Source: CAWBRY01 sp963791295 (GTDB lineage Bacteria > Bacteroidota > Bacteroidia > Chitinophagales > Chitinophagaceae). From it: a stretch of 64,000 bases of DNA. A program made the translations under genes and the position numbers. The stretch spans positions 1,178,001 through 1,242,000 of the forward strand of contig CAWBRY010000001.1 in the NCBI GenBank assembly GCA_963791295.1, in the 5' to 3' direction. Within the stretch, counting starts at the first letter, position 1, and the number at the start of each line of letters is the position of its first letter. Shown here piece by piece: positions 8,722-19,667 of the stretch. The notes under the pieces were generated by a model. The model was given only the letters and a program-made list of their open reading frames with translations, was not told the DNA's origin and searched no databases.

Positions 8722-9282
8722 ATGGATGATCATCAATTGGTAAATGGCTGCCTGAAGGGTAAACCGGAGGCGCAAAGACAATTGTACGGGCAATATGCAG
8801 AATCAATGCTCGGCATATGTTACCGTTATACCAAGTCAATGAAAGACGCCGAAGACGTGTTGCAGGAAGGGTTCATAAAAGTCTTTCGGCACCTGGGACA
8901 ATACAAATATGAGGGAGAGTTGGGAGCGTGGATACGACGAATCATGGTCACCACTGCACTGAATTTTTTGAAGCGCAACCGGAAATATCGAGAGGAAATG
9001 TATTTCACCGATCAGCCCCTTCACCTTGTAGCGACCGATGATCCCCTGGTTATCATTCAGGCAAAGGAATTGGCCGATCTCATTCGGCAATTGCCCTCCG
9101 GTTATCAAACGATTTTCAATCTATACGCAGTAGAAGGCTATTCGCATGTCGAAATAGGAGCGTTGCTGGGAATTAGTGACAGCACTTCACGTTCCCAATA
9201 TGCCCGGGCAAGAAATTTACTGATATCATGGATGGAAAAACATTCACAGGAAAATAAAAAAGAATCGTATGGCTGTAAATGA
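8722..9282 (+). CDS. ECF RNA polymerase sigma factor
   Basis: RpoE-type sigma-70 factor, 186 residues from ATG 8722. Region 2 has LYGQYAESMLGICYRYTKSM followed by DAEDVLQEGFIKVFRHLGQY (region 2.2) and GELGAWIRRIMVTTALNFL (region 2.4, -10 recognition). Region 4 has LPSGYQTIFNLYAVEGYSHV and EIGALLGISDSTSRSQYARA, the helix-turn-helix for -35 recognition. Its last 14 bases overlap the start of the next gene, whose membrane-anchored product is the likely anti-sigma partner. Confidence 0.94.
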   Translation: MDDHQLVNGCLKGKPEAQRQLYGQYAESMLGICYRYTKSMKDAEDVLQEGFIKVFRHLGQYKYEGELGAWIRRIMVTTALNFLKRNRKYREEMYFTDQPLHLVATDDPLVIIQAKELADLIRQLPSGYQTIFNLYAVEGYSHVEIGALLGISDSTSRSQYARARNLLISWMEKHSQENKKESYGCK

Positions 9283-10628
9283 TTTTGAAAAACAGGTTCA
9301 GCAAAAAATGGAGGAGTTCCGGCTTCGCCCCGCTGAACCCGTTTGGGAAAAAATTGAGAAGGAAATTAGCAAGAAGGAAAGGAAGAAGCGCCCATTGTTC
9401 ATCATCCTGCTTTTCATGGGATTGCTGGTGCTTGGCTATACGGGTTACAAATATTTCATGCCACGGGATAAAATAACTAACAATGTCGAGACCGGTTCTC
9501 AACCGGTGCAAAAGAAAACCGAGGATAAAAACGCGAGCATCCAGAAAGATAAAATCAGCATTGGTACGGAAAATACAACTGCACCTATTTCAAAAATCAA
9601 TCTTAGAGAAAAAAAATCAAGAAATAACAATCCGGAATCAAGAATTTCCTATAAGAAAAAAAATATCGCCGGTCCGGCTCAACAAATACAACAATCCAAT
9701 ACGAATGACCAGAAAGAATTGACCAGTAAATGCAGATCATATTATTTCGAGAATTCAGGTAGCTGCCGATGAATTCCACATTGGAACTCGTAGCAATATC
9801 ACCCTGGGAAATCCTGAGTCCCTTCACGATAAAACGGAATTAGCAATCCAGGCAAAGCCAGCCAATCCTAAGAAGGTCAGATCTTCCCGGCTGGGTTTGA
9901 AGATCTCAGCCGGATTTTCGGATGTCAGCGGTAAGATACTTCCTGTTTTCGGAGGTTCATCTTCCCTGGATATAGGTAGTCCGGCGACGGGAAGCCCCGG
10001 ACCTGGCTATCCGGGCAGTGGATACGTTTTAATACCGTCATCCCCTACAAAGATGGGTTCTGCCATCAAGGCCGGGATTTTTTGGGAAAAAGATCTCACC
10101 CGCAGGACCGGTTTGTCTATCGGTATACAATATGCGCAGCTTCGCAATCACATCGAAGTCGGTAACCGGACGACCGGCACCCTACAACTTCCCTATGCTG
10201 ACCTCGCGAACCAGATATCTACCAGTTTTTATTCGGGGGCACACCAAAAAAGATTTACCAATGAATATCATTTTATCGAAATGCCTGTCGACTATCATAT
10301 TCAATTGAACAAGAGTCAACATATTCCGGTCACCTGGAATCTCGGATTGTCACTCGGCAAATTGATCTCATCCAATGCACTTGCCTATGACACAGCCATG
10401 GGAGGAATTTATTATCACCAACTAGAGTTATTTAATAAAACGCATGTCAACCTCAATTCAGGATTTCTCTTACACATAAAAGGCAGGAATGACATGTCCT
10501 GGTCCATTGGGCCACAGGCTGCCATGGACATGTCCAGAATACTTAAGGATGGATATGATAAGAAGCGATTCTTATTCGTCGGTTCTTTGGAAGCACGCCT
10601 CAGCTTCGGACGAAAATTAGTGAGATAG
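9269..10628 (+). CDS. membrane-anchored anti-sigma-like protein with C-terminal barrel-like domain (frameshifted)
   Basis: About 450 residues in two frames joined near 9725-9755. The N-terminal 45 residues are charged and helical (EKQVQQKMEEFRLRPAEPVW), the position and type expected of an anti-sigma domain. A helix follows (LFIILLFMGLLVLGYTGYKYF), then a Lys/Asn/Gln-rich linker of about 100 residues, and a C-terminal domain with alternating beta strands (LGLKISAGFSDVSGK, AGIFWEKDLTRRTGLSIGIQ) ending in LSFGRKLVR, like PorT/OmpA-type barrels. It overlaps the sigma gene by 14 bases. The role as sigma regulator is inferred from context. Confidence 0.7.
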
Positions 10629-10675
10629 TGCAACGATCATTTTAAAACAATTGTCAACCAACGAAATTGCAGAAT

Positions 10676-11917
10676 ATGAAAAAGCTCATTGCTCCAATCG
10701 CCAGGTTATTATCAACGGCTTTAATCTTGCTGGCATTTTCCGGATGCCTGAAAGATAAAATGCTTAAGACCTATACTTATCTCGAACCTGTTTTTAAGGA
10801 TAAGGCAGAGGTCCTGGCTAATATTAGACTGAGCCATCCCCAGGATTTGAAAACTACCGGCAAGATTTACATTTCTGGTCGCTACATTTTCCTGAACGAA
10901 GTAAACAAAGGGGTTCATGTCATTGACAACATCAATCCCGGAAAACCCTCTCAAATTGGGTTTATCGAGATACCTGGCAACCTTGACATTGCCGTAAAAG
11001 GCAATACACTCTATGCAGACTTATATGCGGACCTCGTTGCTATAGATATTACCAAGCCCGCCGAAGCAAAGCTGACAAAAGTTATTGCGGGGGTCTTTCC
11101 TGAGCGCGGTTATCTTTCAGCAGGTAGCAATGAGCCAAACAAGATCCTGGTGGATTGGGTGGAGAAGACCGTGACACTTGCGGAGGGAACGGTTTTCCAG
11201 AACCCGAATCAAAATACCGGAGGCGGTGTTACCTGGAATGATGCCGCTGCTGCATTTTCTCCGGCGATGGGTGGATCAATGGCCAGCTTTGCTGTGGTAA
11301 ATGATTATCTATATGCTGTCGATCGCCATAGTCTAAAGACCGTATCGCTAAAAAATGTAAATGATCCCGTTTTGATCTCAGATATGTTTGCAGGATTTGA
11401 TATTGAAACAATCTATCCTCTTGGTGATAAATTATTCCTGGGTTCAATGGGTGGGTTGTTCATTTATGATATCAGTAATCCCGTAACGCCACAGGCAATG
11501 GGTACATTCCAGCACGCAAGGGCGTGCGATCCAGTCGTTGCAGATGGCAACTATGCCTTTGTCACCTTACGCGAGGGCACGGACTGCGGGCCGACGGAGG
11601 ATGAACTTCTCATCGTTAATATTTCCAACCTCAATTCACCATCTCTGTTCAAGACATACCCGATGAGCAATCCACACGGTCTGGCCAAGGACAACAATCT
11701 TCTCTTCATCTGCGATGGAACCGATGGCTTGAAAGTATATGATGCTTCCACACTTAATAACCTGCAATTGATTGAAAAAATAGATGATATCGAGACGTAT
11801 GATATCATTGCATTCAATAAGAGAGCCATCGTAGTGGCAACTGACGGACTATACCAATACGACTACTCCGATCCAAGTCATCTCAAATTATTAAGTAAGA
11901 TCAGGATTAGCCATTGA
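10676..11917 (+). CDS. LVIVD repeat lipoprotein
   Basis: Lipoprotein of about 413 residues. The start at ATG 10676 gives a signal peptide ending in the lipobox LLAFSGC. The rest is a beta-propeller-like series of LVIVD repeats: VHVIDNINPGKPSQIGFIEI, LVAIDITKPAEAKLT, LFIYDISNPVTPQAMGTF, LLIVNISNLNSPSLFKTY, LKVYDASTLNNLQLIEKI, LYQYDYSDPSHLKLLSKI. Such proteins are found on the outer membrane surface or in the periplasm; ligand unknown. It lies 47 bases after the barrel gene, so it is likely the third gene of the sigma operon. Confidence 0.85.
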   Translation: MKKLIAPIARLLSTALILLAFSGCLKDKMLKTYTYLEPVFKDKAEVLANIRLSHPQDLKTTGKIYISGRYIFLNEVNKGVHVIDNINPGKPSQIGFIEIPGNLDIAVKGNTLYADLYADLVAIDITKPAEAKLTKVIAGVFPERGYLSAGSNEPNKILVDWVEKTVTLAEGTVFQNPNQNTGGGVTWNDAAAAFSPAMGGSMASFAVVNDYLYAVDRHSLKTVSLKNVNDPVLISDMFAGFDIETIYPLGDKLFLGSMGGLFIYDISNPVTPQAMGTFQHARACDPVVADGNYAFVTLREGTDCGPTEDELLIVNISNLNSPSLFKTYPMSNPHGLAKDNNLLFICDGTDGLKVYDASTLNNLQLIEKIDDIETYDIIAFNKRAIVVATDGLYQYDYSDPSHLKLLSKIRISH

Positions 11918-11922
11918 TAGAA

Positions 11923-12852
11923 TTATGTAGATAAGAACCGGAGGTTTCGCCGTATTCCTTTGAATTTTGCCCGTCTCAATGGCGAATCCCTGAACAATTT
12001 TTTAAACGATTCCTCTGTCATTTCTTCCCATTCCTTAGTAGAAATATTCAATACGGTGGGTAGCGGCAAAAAGCCAGCTTCTCTATGAGGCTTGCTGAAG
12101 CGATTCCAGGGACAAACATCCTGGCAGGTGTCACAACCAAACAGCCAGTTATCAAATTTTCCCTTCAATTCACCCGGTATCATCATTTCCTTTAACTCGA
12201 TCGTGAAGTAGGAAATGCATTTACTTCCATCCACTACTTTGTCTGGCAGAATCGCATCCGTAGGACAGGCATCGATACATCGCGTGCAGGTGCCACAATA
12301 ATCTTTAGAGAATGGATCATCATAAATCAAATCCAGATCAGTGATGAGGGTGGCAATGAAATAAAATGAGCCACTTTGCTTATTTATTAAATTTCCATTT
12401 TTGCCCACCCAGCCCAGGCCGCTGCGTTGCGCCCAGGTCCTTTCCAACACGGGAGCGCTATCGACGAATCCGCGGCCATGTATATCACCGAAACGAGCCT
12501 TTATCTTTTCTATGAGATCATTTAATTTTTCTTTGATCAAATCATGATAATCCCTGCCATAAGCGTACTTCGAAATTTTTGGTAGATCCGGATCCTGACT
12601 CTGGGAAGGAAAATAATTTTTCAATAAGGTAATGATCGATTTTGCACCGGGAACCAATCGCGACGGATCGATACGCATGTCAAAATAATTTTCCATGTAT
12701 TGCATCGTTCCCTGCATATTGCTGTTGAGCCATTGCTCCAGGCGCGCGGCATCCTTATCGAGCTTTTGCGAGCGGGCAATTCCACAATATTCGAAGCCCA
12801 ACTCAACGGCTGTTTGTTTTATAAAATCTGTTCGTGATTGTAATACAGACAC
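11923..12852 (-). CDS. queG: epoxyqueuosine reductase
   Basis: Last enzyme of queuosine synthesis, reducing epoxyqueuosine in tRNA to queuosine with cobalamin and two [4Fe-4S] clusters. The 309-residue protein shows CGTCTRCIDACPTDAI and, further on, CDTCQDVCPWNRF, the eight cluster-binding cysteines. The N-terminal DUF1730 part includes YGRDYHDLIKEKL, and RGFVDSAPVLERTWAQRSGL carries the catalytic aspartate region. Length is normal and there are no frame breaks. It is convergent with the LVIVD gene at a gap of five bases. Confidence 0.96.
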   Translation of the reverse strand: MSVLQSRTDFIKQTAVELGFEYCGIARSQKLDKDAARLEQWLNSNMQGTMQYMENYFDMRIDPSRLVPGAKSIITLLKNYFPSQSQDPDLPKISKYAYGRDYHDLIKEKLNDLIEKIKARFGDIHGRGFVDSAPVLERTWAQRSGLGWVGKNGNLINKQSGSFYFIATLITDLDLIYDDPFSKDYCGTCTRCIDACPTDAILPDKVVDGSKCISYFTIELKEMMIPGELKGKFDNWLFGCDTCQDVCPWNRFSKPHREAGFLPLPTVLNISTKEWEEMTEESFKKLFRDSPLRRAKFKGIRRNLRFLST

Positions 12853-12927
12853 TTAAAAATATTTTTGATCTAATAGCCGTATACTTTGAGCCAACGACTG
12901 GAATTTACAATCATTTAATTGAAATAT

Positions 12928-13982
12928 CTATTGACAGGTATTGGAGATCTGACGGTCGATTATTTTCTTAATTTCCTGCTCGGCATCGGCTCTTTCTTCA
13001 CCGAGTAAGTTTTTTACAAAAACAATATATGAATAGCCGCGACAGAAATCGACTACCGGCCATGTCCCAAACAAACCCGGACTGGCAAGGCAGGTGGCTG
13101 TACTATCCCTAGCTTCCACAACCCAACTCCCAACGCATAGGTAAGGCCTTCAGCAGCTTTCGGGGCATATTTGATCTGATCGCGGTCTATCCTGCACCTG
13201 CCTCATCACATTCACCGCATTTTCACTCAGGATTTGCTTGCCATTATATTTTCCATTATTCATCAGCATCACGAGAAATTTCATATAGTCATCCGCAGTG
13301 GATTGTGCTCCGCCGGAAGGATTCACGGCGCTACCATCAAGAGTAGCTGAAAGTAGTCTTCCTCATTCCCAGCGGATTAAACAATTTTTGTTTGATCAGC
13401 AAATCAAATTTTTTCTTACTGACAATCTCCAGGATACGCCCTGCAATATTCAACCCGATATTTCCATACCAAAAATCTTCTCCGGCATTAGCTCTGATTT
13501 CCCTGGTTGCAAAGAGCGTTGACTTCCTCTTCCAGCGAAGCCAACTTTTTTCGTTGCAATATTTTTTTTAGAAATCCGCCTTCATCAGAAATCCCGGTCA
13601 TATGACTGAGGCATTGCCGGATCGTGATATAATTTTTGAAATAATTTCCAAATATGGGAATGTATTTCACTACCGGATCATCCAGGGATATCTTGCCTTC
13701 ATCAACGAACATCATGACCAACGCAGCCGTGAGCCATTTGCTGCAGCTCGCGATGGGTGCCTGGGTCTTTGCTATTGAAATCTCCCATTTCTTTTTTGTA
13801 AACCAATGAATCTCCTTTCCAAATCAGCGTCACCAGCATTAGTCCCCAAAAGTCTCTGTTTGGCCTGCAATTCCTGGTCCAGCTCGCCCCAGTTATACTG
13901 GCCCGCACGCAGGCTGAAAGAATAACAGAAAAATCGATAGGATGCTGCTTTTCAGGCAGATCAAGGCTATTTTATATGACAT
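12928..13982 (-). CDS. serine hydrolase, class C beta-lactamase / PBP4-like family (frameshifted)
   Basis: Exported Ser hydrolase spread over all three frames, with roughly five breaks. From ATG 13982 a signal-like stretch (IALICLKSSILSIFLLFF) is followed by QYNWGELDQELQAK, WKGDSLVYKKEMGDFN, then ASCSKWLTAALVM with the SxxK catalytic motif, LSHMTGIS, and EDFWYGNIGLNIAGRIL carrying YxN. The C-terminal part ends FGTWPVVDFCRGYSYIVFVK. Because the same kind of breaks occur in essential neighbours, an intact gene is likely, but true decay cannot be excluded. Substrate (peptide, ester or lactam) unknown. Confidence 0.7.
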
Positions 13983-14068
13983 AGTTTCTTGGGTTAAGGC
14001 TTGGATTGTTATTTGATGGAATCAACTGGTTGGCAACATCATTCAAGATCAATCATTAAATTTAAGCA

Positions 14069-16769
14069 ATGAACTTAGGAAATTTCACCATAAAAGCGGC
14101 GGAAGCCTTTCAACAGGCTCAACAATTAGCATTTAATTTACAAAATCCAAATATTGAAACGGAACACATATTAAAAGCGTTGCTTGAGCAAGAGGATTCT
14201 CCGGTCGATTACTTGTTGAAAAAGAACAATGTGACGGTGAACCTCGTGGATAGCAAACTGGAAGAATTGATCAGCTAAACTGCCGAAAACTTCGGGTGAA
14301 CCAGCTCAGTCAGATCAGCCGCGATGCCAACAATGTAGTGCTGCGCGCCGGTGCGGTTCTCAAACAATTCAAAGATGAATTTATTACTCCCGAGCACTTG
14401 TTGCTGGCGATCGTACAGGGAAATGATGAGACGGCGAAAATTGTTGAAGAATACAGGGCTTACCGAAAAGGGATTGATTGCGGCGATCAATGAACTGACG
14501 AAAGGGTGAGACAGGTTACTTCACAAACCCAAACTCAGGAATTCAATGCACTGAATAAATATGCCCGTAATCTGAATGAACTGGCGAGACAGGGAAAACT
14601 GGACCCGGTGATCGGACGCGATGAAGAGATCCGACGCACCTTGCATATACTGTCACGCAGAACAAAGAACAACCCAATACTGGTTGGTGAACCTGGCGTT
14701 GGTAAAACTGCCATCGCTGAAGGGATTGCCCACCGTATCGTCAATGGCGATGTTCCGGAAAACTTAAAATCAAAAATCATTTATGCGCTCGACATGGGAT
14801 TGCTTATTGCCGGCGCAAAGTATAAAGGTGAATTTGAAGAACGATTGAAAGGTGTGGTGAAAGAAGTCACCGGACAGTGATGGAGAGATCATTCTCTTCA
14901 TCGATGAGATCCATACACTGGTGGGTGCCGGTGGCGGCGAAGGAGCGATGGATGCTGCGAATATTTTAAAACCTGCATTGGCAAAAGGTGAACTGCGTGC
15001 CGTGGGTGCAACCACGCTCAATGAGTACCAGAAATTTTTTGAAAAAGATAAGGCGCTTGAAAGACGGTTCCAGAAAGTAATGATTGATGAGCCTACGATG
15101 GAAGATGCAATTTCTATTTTGCGTGGATTGAAAGAGCGTTATGAAACGCACCACCACGTGCGCATCAAGGACGAAGCGATCATTGCTGCTGTTGAATTAT
15201 CCAGCCGATATGTTACCGATCGATTCTTACCTGACAAAGCGATCGACCTGATCGATGAAAGTGCTGCGAAGCTTGCGGCTGGAGATGAATTCGATGCCGG
15301 AAGAACTGGATACGCTGGAAAGACAGATCCGCCAGCTGGAAATTGAAACGTGAAGCGATCAAACGGGAAAACGATGCATCGAAGTTGAAAGAATTAAATA
15401 CAGAGATAGCCAACCTTTCGGTGGAACAGAGATACACTGAAGGCAAAATGGAAACAGGAAAAAGAATTGGTGGAAAAGGTCCAGAATGCAAAAGCTGAGA
15501 TCGATAATCTGAAGCAACAAGCAGAAAGGGCAGAGCGGGAAGGTGATTATGGTAAGGTAGCCGAGATCACGGTATGGTAAAATAAAGGAGCAGGAAGAAC
15601 TGATCGCCGAATTGACTCAAGAAAATTGAAGAAAGCGGTGAGAAGCGATTGCTGAAAGAAGAAGTGGATGCGGAAGATATTGCAGAAAGTGTGGCAAAGG
15701 CAACCGGTATTCCTGTCACCAAAATGCTGCAGAGTGACAAGGAAAAATTATTACAACCTGGAAGATCACTTGCATGAAAGGGTGGTTGGCCAGGAGGAAG
15801 CGATCACAGCGGTGGCTGATGCCATCCGGCGAAGCCGGGCGGGATTGCAGGATCCAAGAAAGCCCATTGGTTCATTTATTTTCCTGGGAACAACCGGTGT
15901 TGGTAAAACAGAATTGGCAAAGGCACTGGCAGAATACTTGTTTGATGATGAAAGCATGATGACGCGGATTGACATGAGTGAATACCAGGAAAAACATACG
16001 GTTTCCCGACTGGTAGGTGCTCCTCCGGGATATGTTGGATATGATGAAGGCGGCCAATTGACTGAAGCGGTGCGGCGGAAACCTTATAGTGTTGTGTTGC
16101 TGGATGAAATTGAAAAGGCGCATCCGGATGTATGGAATGTCTTGTTGCAGGTACTGGATGATGGACGGCTTGACAGATAATAAAGGACGTGTGGTGAATT
16201 TCAAGAATACGATCATCATCATGACGAGCAATATCGGAAGTCATTTGATCCAGGAAGCATTTGAAGGAGTGACTGAGAAGAATATCGAACAGGCTGCCGA
16301 CAAAGCCAAGGTGCGAAGTGATGAATCTTCTGAGGCAAACCATCCGGCCTGAATTTCTGAACCGGGTTGATGAGATCATCATGTTCCAACCGCTTGTCAA
16401 AGAAAGAGATCATGCAGATCGTAAAGATGCAACTTAAATCGATCTGAAGCAGTTGCTGGCACAAAGCGGAATACAATTTACAGTACAGTGATTATGCACT
16501 TGAATTCCTGGCTGAACAGGGATTTGATCCGCAGTTTGGAGCACGTCCGTTAAAGCGGTTGATCCAAAAAGAAATTGTGAACAAGCTCAGTAAACGAATA
16601 CTGGCAGGAGATATAGATAAGAGCCATCCGGTACTTGGTCGATGTGTTTGACAATACGGTAGTATTCCGGAACGAGGCCATGGAATTAGAAAGGGCCAAT
16701 GGCAAGGAAAATAATAAAAACAATCAGCGGCTTCGAAGGAAAGCATCCGGTCATATGACCGGGGCTTAG
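14069..16769 (+). CDS. clpB: ATP-dependent chaperone ClpB (heavily frameshifted)
   Basis: Hexameric AAA+ disaggregase working with DnaK. The start MNLGNFTIKAAEAFQQAQQL opens the double Clp-N domain. First AAA domain: GEPGVGKTAIAEGIAHRI (Walker A), LFIDEIHTLVGAGGGEGAMD (Walker B). A long coiled-coil middle domain follows (about 15300-15640). Second AAA domain: GTTGVGKTELAKALAEYL, MSEYQEKHTVSRLVGAPPGY, VVLLDEIEKAHPDVWNVLL, and the C-terminal FGARPLKRLIQKEIVN. More than ten frame breaks are spread along the gene; where they can be resolved, many are single inserted bases (for example GGCTTGAC near 16168). All domains are in order, so the gene is whole in reality. Confidence 0.93.
16741..16767 (+). 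terminator. hairpin across the clpB stop codon
   Basis: The perfect palindrome CCGGTCATATGACCGG (16747-16762) is flanked by AAGC and GCTT, which also pair. It straddles the end of clpB and ends at its TAG. A T-rich stretch follows only loosely, so a terminator or RNA-stability hairpin is possible. Confidence 0.45.
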
Positions 16770-16797
16770 CCTTTCTCGCGATTTATGCCTGTCTATT

Positions 16798-17215
16798 TTA
16801 TTTTATGGTGATGACTGTTTCTTCTACCAGAGGTGGTTATTGTTTCTGACTTCATAGACCACATTCTTGTTGGTCTTCTTGCTGAAGATTTCGAAAGTGA
16901 TGGTCATCATCTCCCATTTCTTCGGTATTCACCAGGAAGTTCTTGGAGAATATTTCTCCTTTAATGTTTTCCCTGTACAGTGAGTTGCCCACATCATCAC
17001 GGATGATGATGAGTAAATTCATTGTCTTCCGCGTTTCCGTTGAAATTCAATTGAAAAAGTGGTTGATTTTTAACGCTGCCGATAAGTTTCAATTCGACCG
17101 GAAGGGTTGGCTTTGTCGCCACCATTTGCCATTGCCATGCCGGCACCGTTGCCACTGAAAACACAGTGAAAAAGGCGATCGCGAGGAGCCGGTTGTTTTT
17201 AAATACTCTTTTCAT
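16798..17215 (-). CDS. small secreted protein (frameshifted)
   Basis: About 138 residues when frames are joined. It starts MKRVFKNNRLLAIAFFTVFS, a clear signal peptide, then a beta-rich part VELKLIGSVKNQPLFQLNFN, RENIKGEIFSKNFLVNTEE, ITFEIFSKKTNKNVVYEV and ends VEETVITIK. Breaks lie near 17000, 16920 and 16840. The strand pattern resembles small Bacteroidota periplasmic proteins with an immunoglobulin-like fold, but no named family is recognised. It is convergent with clpB, with a gap of 28 bases. Confidence 0.6.
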
Positions 17216-17899
17216 AATTAGGAATTTTTAAGGTTTAAGATTCTGATTTCCAAAAAGTTGATGGACGCAACCGAAAAGTTGAAGGCAAGAACGACGTGAT
17301 CAGATGGACAAGCAGACGAGCAAGTGTTTAGAAATTCCTGTTTTGTTATTGCCGGTCGGCAGGCAATTGCTAGTGATTGAATTGCATTCTGAATGTAAAA
17401 CTAGGCATGCGGCATGATGTAATGCAAACCAACTTATTGCTGATCCAAATACCGCCAAACGGTTAAAATATTCTATAACTAGTTGGGAATCAATGCTATT
17501 ATCGAATCTGCTCGGGCATGATGCCCAAAGACTATTTGAACAGGTTTTATCAACTGTAGTTCCCGTTAGCCCGATGAATTAACTCTCGGGAGGAGTAAAA
17601 ATTATGAGAATCGTTCGAGAATTATTTTTTTGAAACCTTGAAAACAGACCGTGGAAAAGCCTGGATTTTACCTGTTTTTACCGGACTAAAAACCTGATAG
17701 TCACTATATGATTAACAGCTGTTAGCAAATTGGCTTTTTCTTTGCTGTAGTAGGAACAAAAATACATTACCTTCAAACGGTTTCCGGTATAAACAACTGA
17801 AATGATGGGTAAAACAAATCAACCAAACCCAATTGGGATTTGTTATTAAGATATAACGGAACCATAAGATTGGGGAAGTAAAAAACAGAAGATAAAATC
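17216..17899. other. 684-base gene-free stretch with small palindromes
   Basis: No convincing coding frame or known RNA is seen here. It contains GGGCATGATGCCC (17514-17526), CCCGA and TCGGG arms separated by 11 bases (near 17570-17590), and a perfect 12-base palindrome TAACAGCTGTTA (17713-17724). It separates the divergent secreted-protein gene and thioredoxin-like gene and probably holds both promoters, though no clear TAnnTTTG box was found. Confidence 0.5.
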
Positions 17900-18456
17900 A
17901 TGGCATTTAAAAAAGAGATCGAAGAGATCATTGAACCGAAAGACATTTTTGTGGGCAAAATAGACGCCCCAGTAACCCTGATGGAATTTGGCGAATACGA
18001 AAATGAAGATTGCGCAAAAGCCAACGAGGTTGTCAAGCAGCTTCTTGAAGAGTATGAAGGCAAGATCCGATTTAACTTCCGTCATTTTCCACTTACAATG
18101 ATCCATCAACGCAGCATGAAGGCCGGCGAAGCTGCCGTTGCTGCCGCCCAGGAAGGTAAGTTCTGGGAAATGCATAATGTGATTGTTCAGCAACCGCCGA
18201 AGCCTGGGGACCACCAGTTTGAAATTGCATTCGAAAGAAGCAGGCGTAAAAAACAAGAAATTTCTTGATGACCTGGTGAATGGAATCTTTCGGCTGGCAG
18301 GTACAGGACGACCTAAAGGAAGGAATCGACCGCGGAGTGAAAGAAGTTCCGGCTTTTTTCATCAACGATGAACCATTTACAGGCAGGCCAACTTTTGCAA
18401 ATCTGAGTGCGGCAATCGATCAGGCATTGAAAAAAAGAAAAGAAAGGCCTGGCTAA
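17900..18456 (+). CDS. DsbA-like thioredoxin-fold protein lacking the first active-site cysteine (frameshifted)
   Basis: About 184 residues of the DsbA/Thioredoxin_4 family without a signal peptide. Order: IFVGKIDAPVTLMEFGEYEN, then the active-site position reads YENEDCAK where relatives have YECPHCG, so the nucleophilic first Cys is replaced and only the second remains. RFNFRHFPLTMIHQRSMKAG and AAAQEGKFWEMHNV are the usual DsbA helical insert, and the C-terminal part has VKEVPAFFINDEPFTGR with the cis-proline VPAFF motif. Frame breaks near 18190, 18280 and 18300. Disulphide oxidase activity is unlikely; a chaperone or binding role is an inference. Confidence 0.78.
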
Positions 18457-18482
18457 ACAAAGAGCATAATTTTGCCGGCAAA

Positions 18483-19667
18483 TTATCTCTCTTCTAATGT
18501 TTTTGCAGAGCGTGGGCTGGTATTTAGGAGCCGCTCCCAATGATTCGGCACTTGCGCTTTAGGCACCGGCATGCCCAAGAAGGATTCAATCTCTCCCATT
18601 TTATTCTGCTCTTTTGGACTGACAAAAGTATAAGCAGTTCCATCCATTTCTGCCCGGGCTGTCCTTCCGATCCGGTGCACATAATCTTCCCCGTCGTTGG
18701 GTACATCGAAATTGATGACAAGGTCAATATGGTCGATATCGATCCCGCGGCTTAAAATATCTGTAGCAACCAATACCGGTAAGCGCTTACTGGTAAAGCG
18801 ACGCAACACATCTTCTCGTTGCGGTCTGTTCCAGATCTGAATGAATCTCATCCACAACCAATCCATCCCGTTTTAAATTCCCTGGGTCAATAGTTTTACC
18901 TGTTGTTTTTTGGAACAAAAGATGAGTATGGATTTGAACTCGCTGTCCTTTAATAGCAATTTTATCAAAGGCAATTTTTGGCTTCATGTACGACAAATGC
19001 CCGCTGCACGATCTTTTCCGGTGGTTTTGAAAGGGAAATATTGACTTCAGCGGGAGTCGTTCAGGATCTTTTTTGCGAGCGTCCTGATCTTGGGGGGCAT
19101 GGTGGCAGAAAATAACAGAGTTTGGCGTTTCGCCGGCAACGCATTAATGATTCGCATGATATCATCAATAAAACCCATGTCCAGCATCCGGTCAGCCTCA
19201 TCCAGCACAAGGCATTGAGTTGCTTCAGCTTCACATATCCCATATTGATATGCGAGATCATCTTTGCCGGGTGTACAAACTACAATATCCACGCCGGTGG
19301 ACAAGGCTTGTTTTTCCTGTACAAAGGCACTCCCGCACCTCCGCCATATACAGCGATGGAACTGATCGAGGTAAAATAAGAAAGGCCTTCGAGGTGATCG
19401 CCGATCTGGACGGCCAGTTCCCGCGTTGGCACGATGACCAGCACATCGATATGATGGTCATTGTTGGAGCTGGTCAGTAAGCTGGTGAATCAGGGGTAGA
19501 AGAAAGGCGGCCGTCTTGCCCGTTCCCGTTTGTGCCGATGCGATGATATCCCTTCCTGATAAGATGAGCGGAATCACCTGTTCCTGGACAGCAGTCGGTT
19601 CTTCATAATTACTTGCTGCAATGCCTTCCAGTAAGTGCTCGTGAAAATTAAAATCGGAGAATTTCAA
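18483..19667 (-). CDS. DEAD-box RNA helicase, RhlE-like (frameshifted)
   Basis: ATP-dependent RNA helicase of about 390 residues, in several frames. FSDFNFHEHLLEGIAASNYE and PTAVQEQVIPLILSGRDIIA form the Q motif, AQTGTGKTAAFLLPLIHQL is motif I, VLDEADRMLDMGFIDDIM is motif II, LLFSATMPPKIRTLAKKIL motif III, and VATDILSRGIDIDHIDLVIN followed by YVHRIGRTAR motifs V-VI. There is no long basic C-terminal tail; it ends KTLEER. Breaks occur near 19460, 19320, 19050, 18980, 18900 and 18830. RhlE-type helicases act in ribosome assembly and RNA decay. Confidence 0.9.

Noticed and set aside
12928..13982. Serine hydrolase as a genuine pseudogene
   Set aside because: Several frame breaks are present, but the catalytic motifs are intact and nearby essential genes are equally broken, so it is annotated as a gene with errors.
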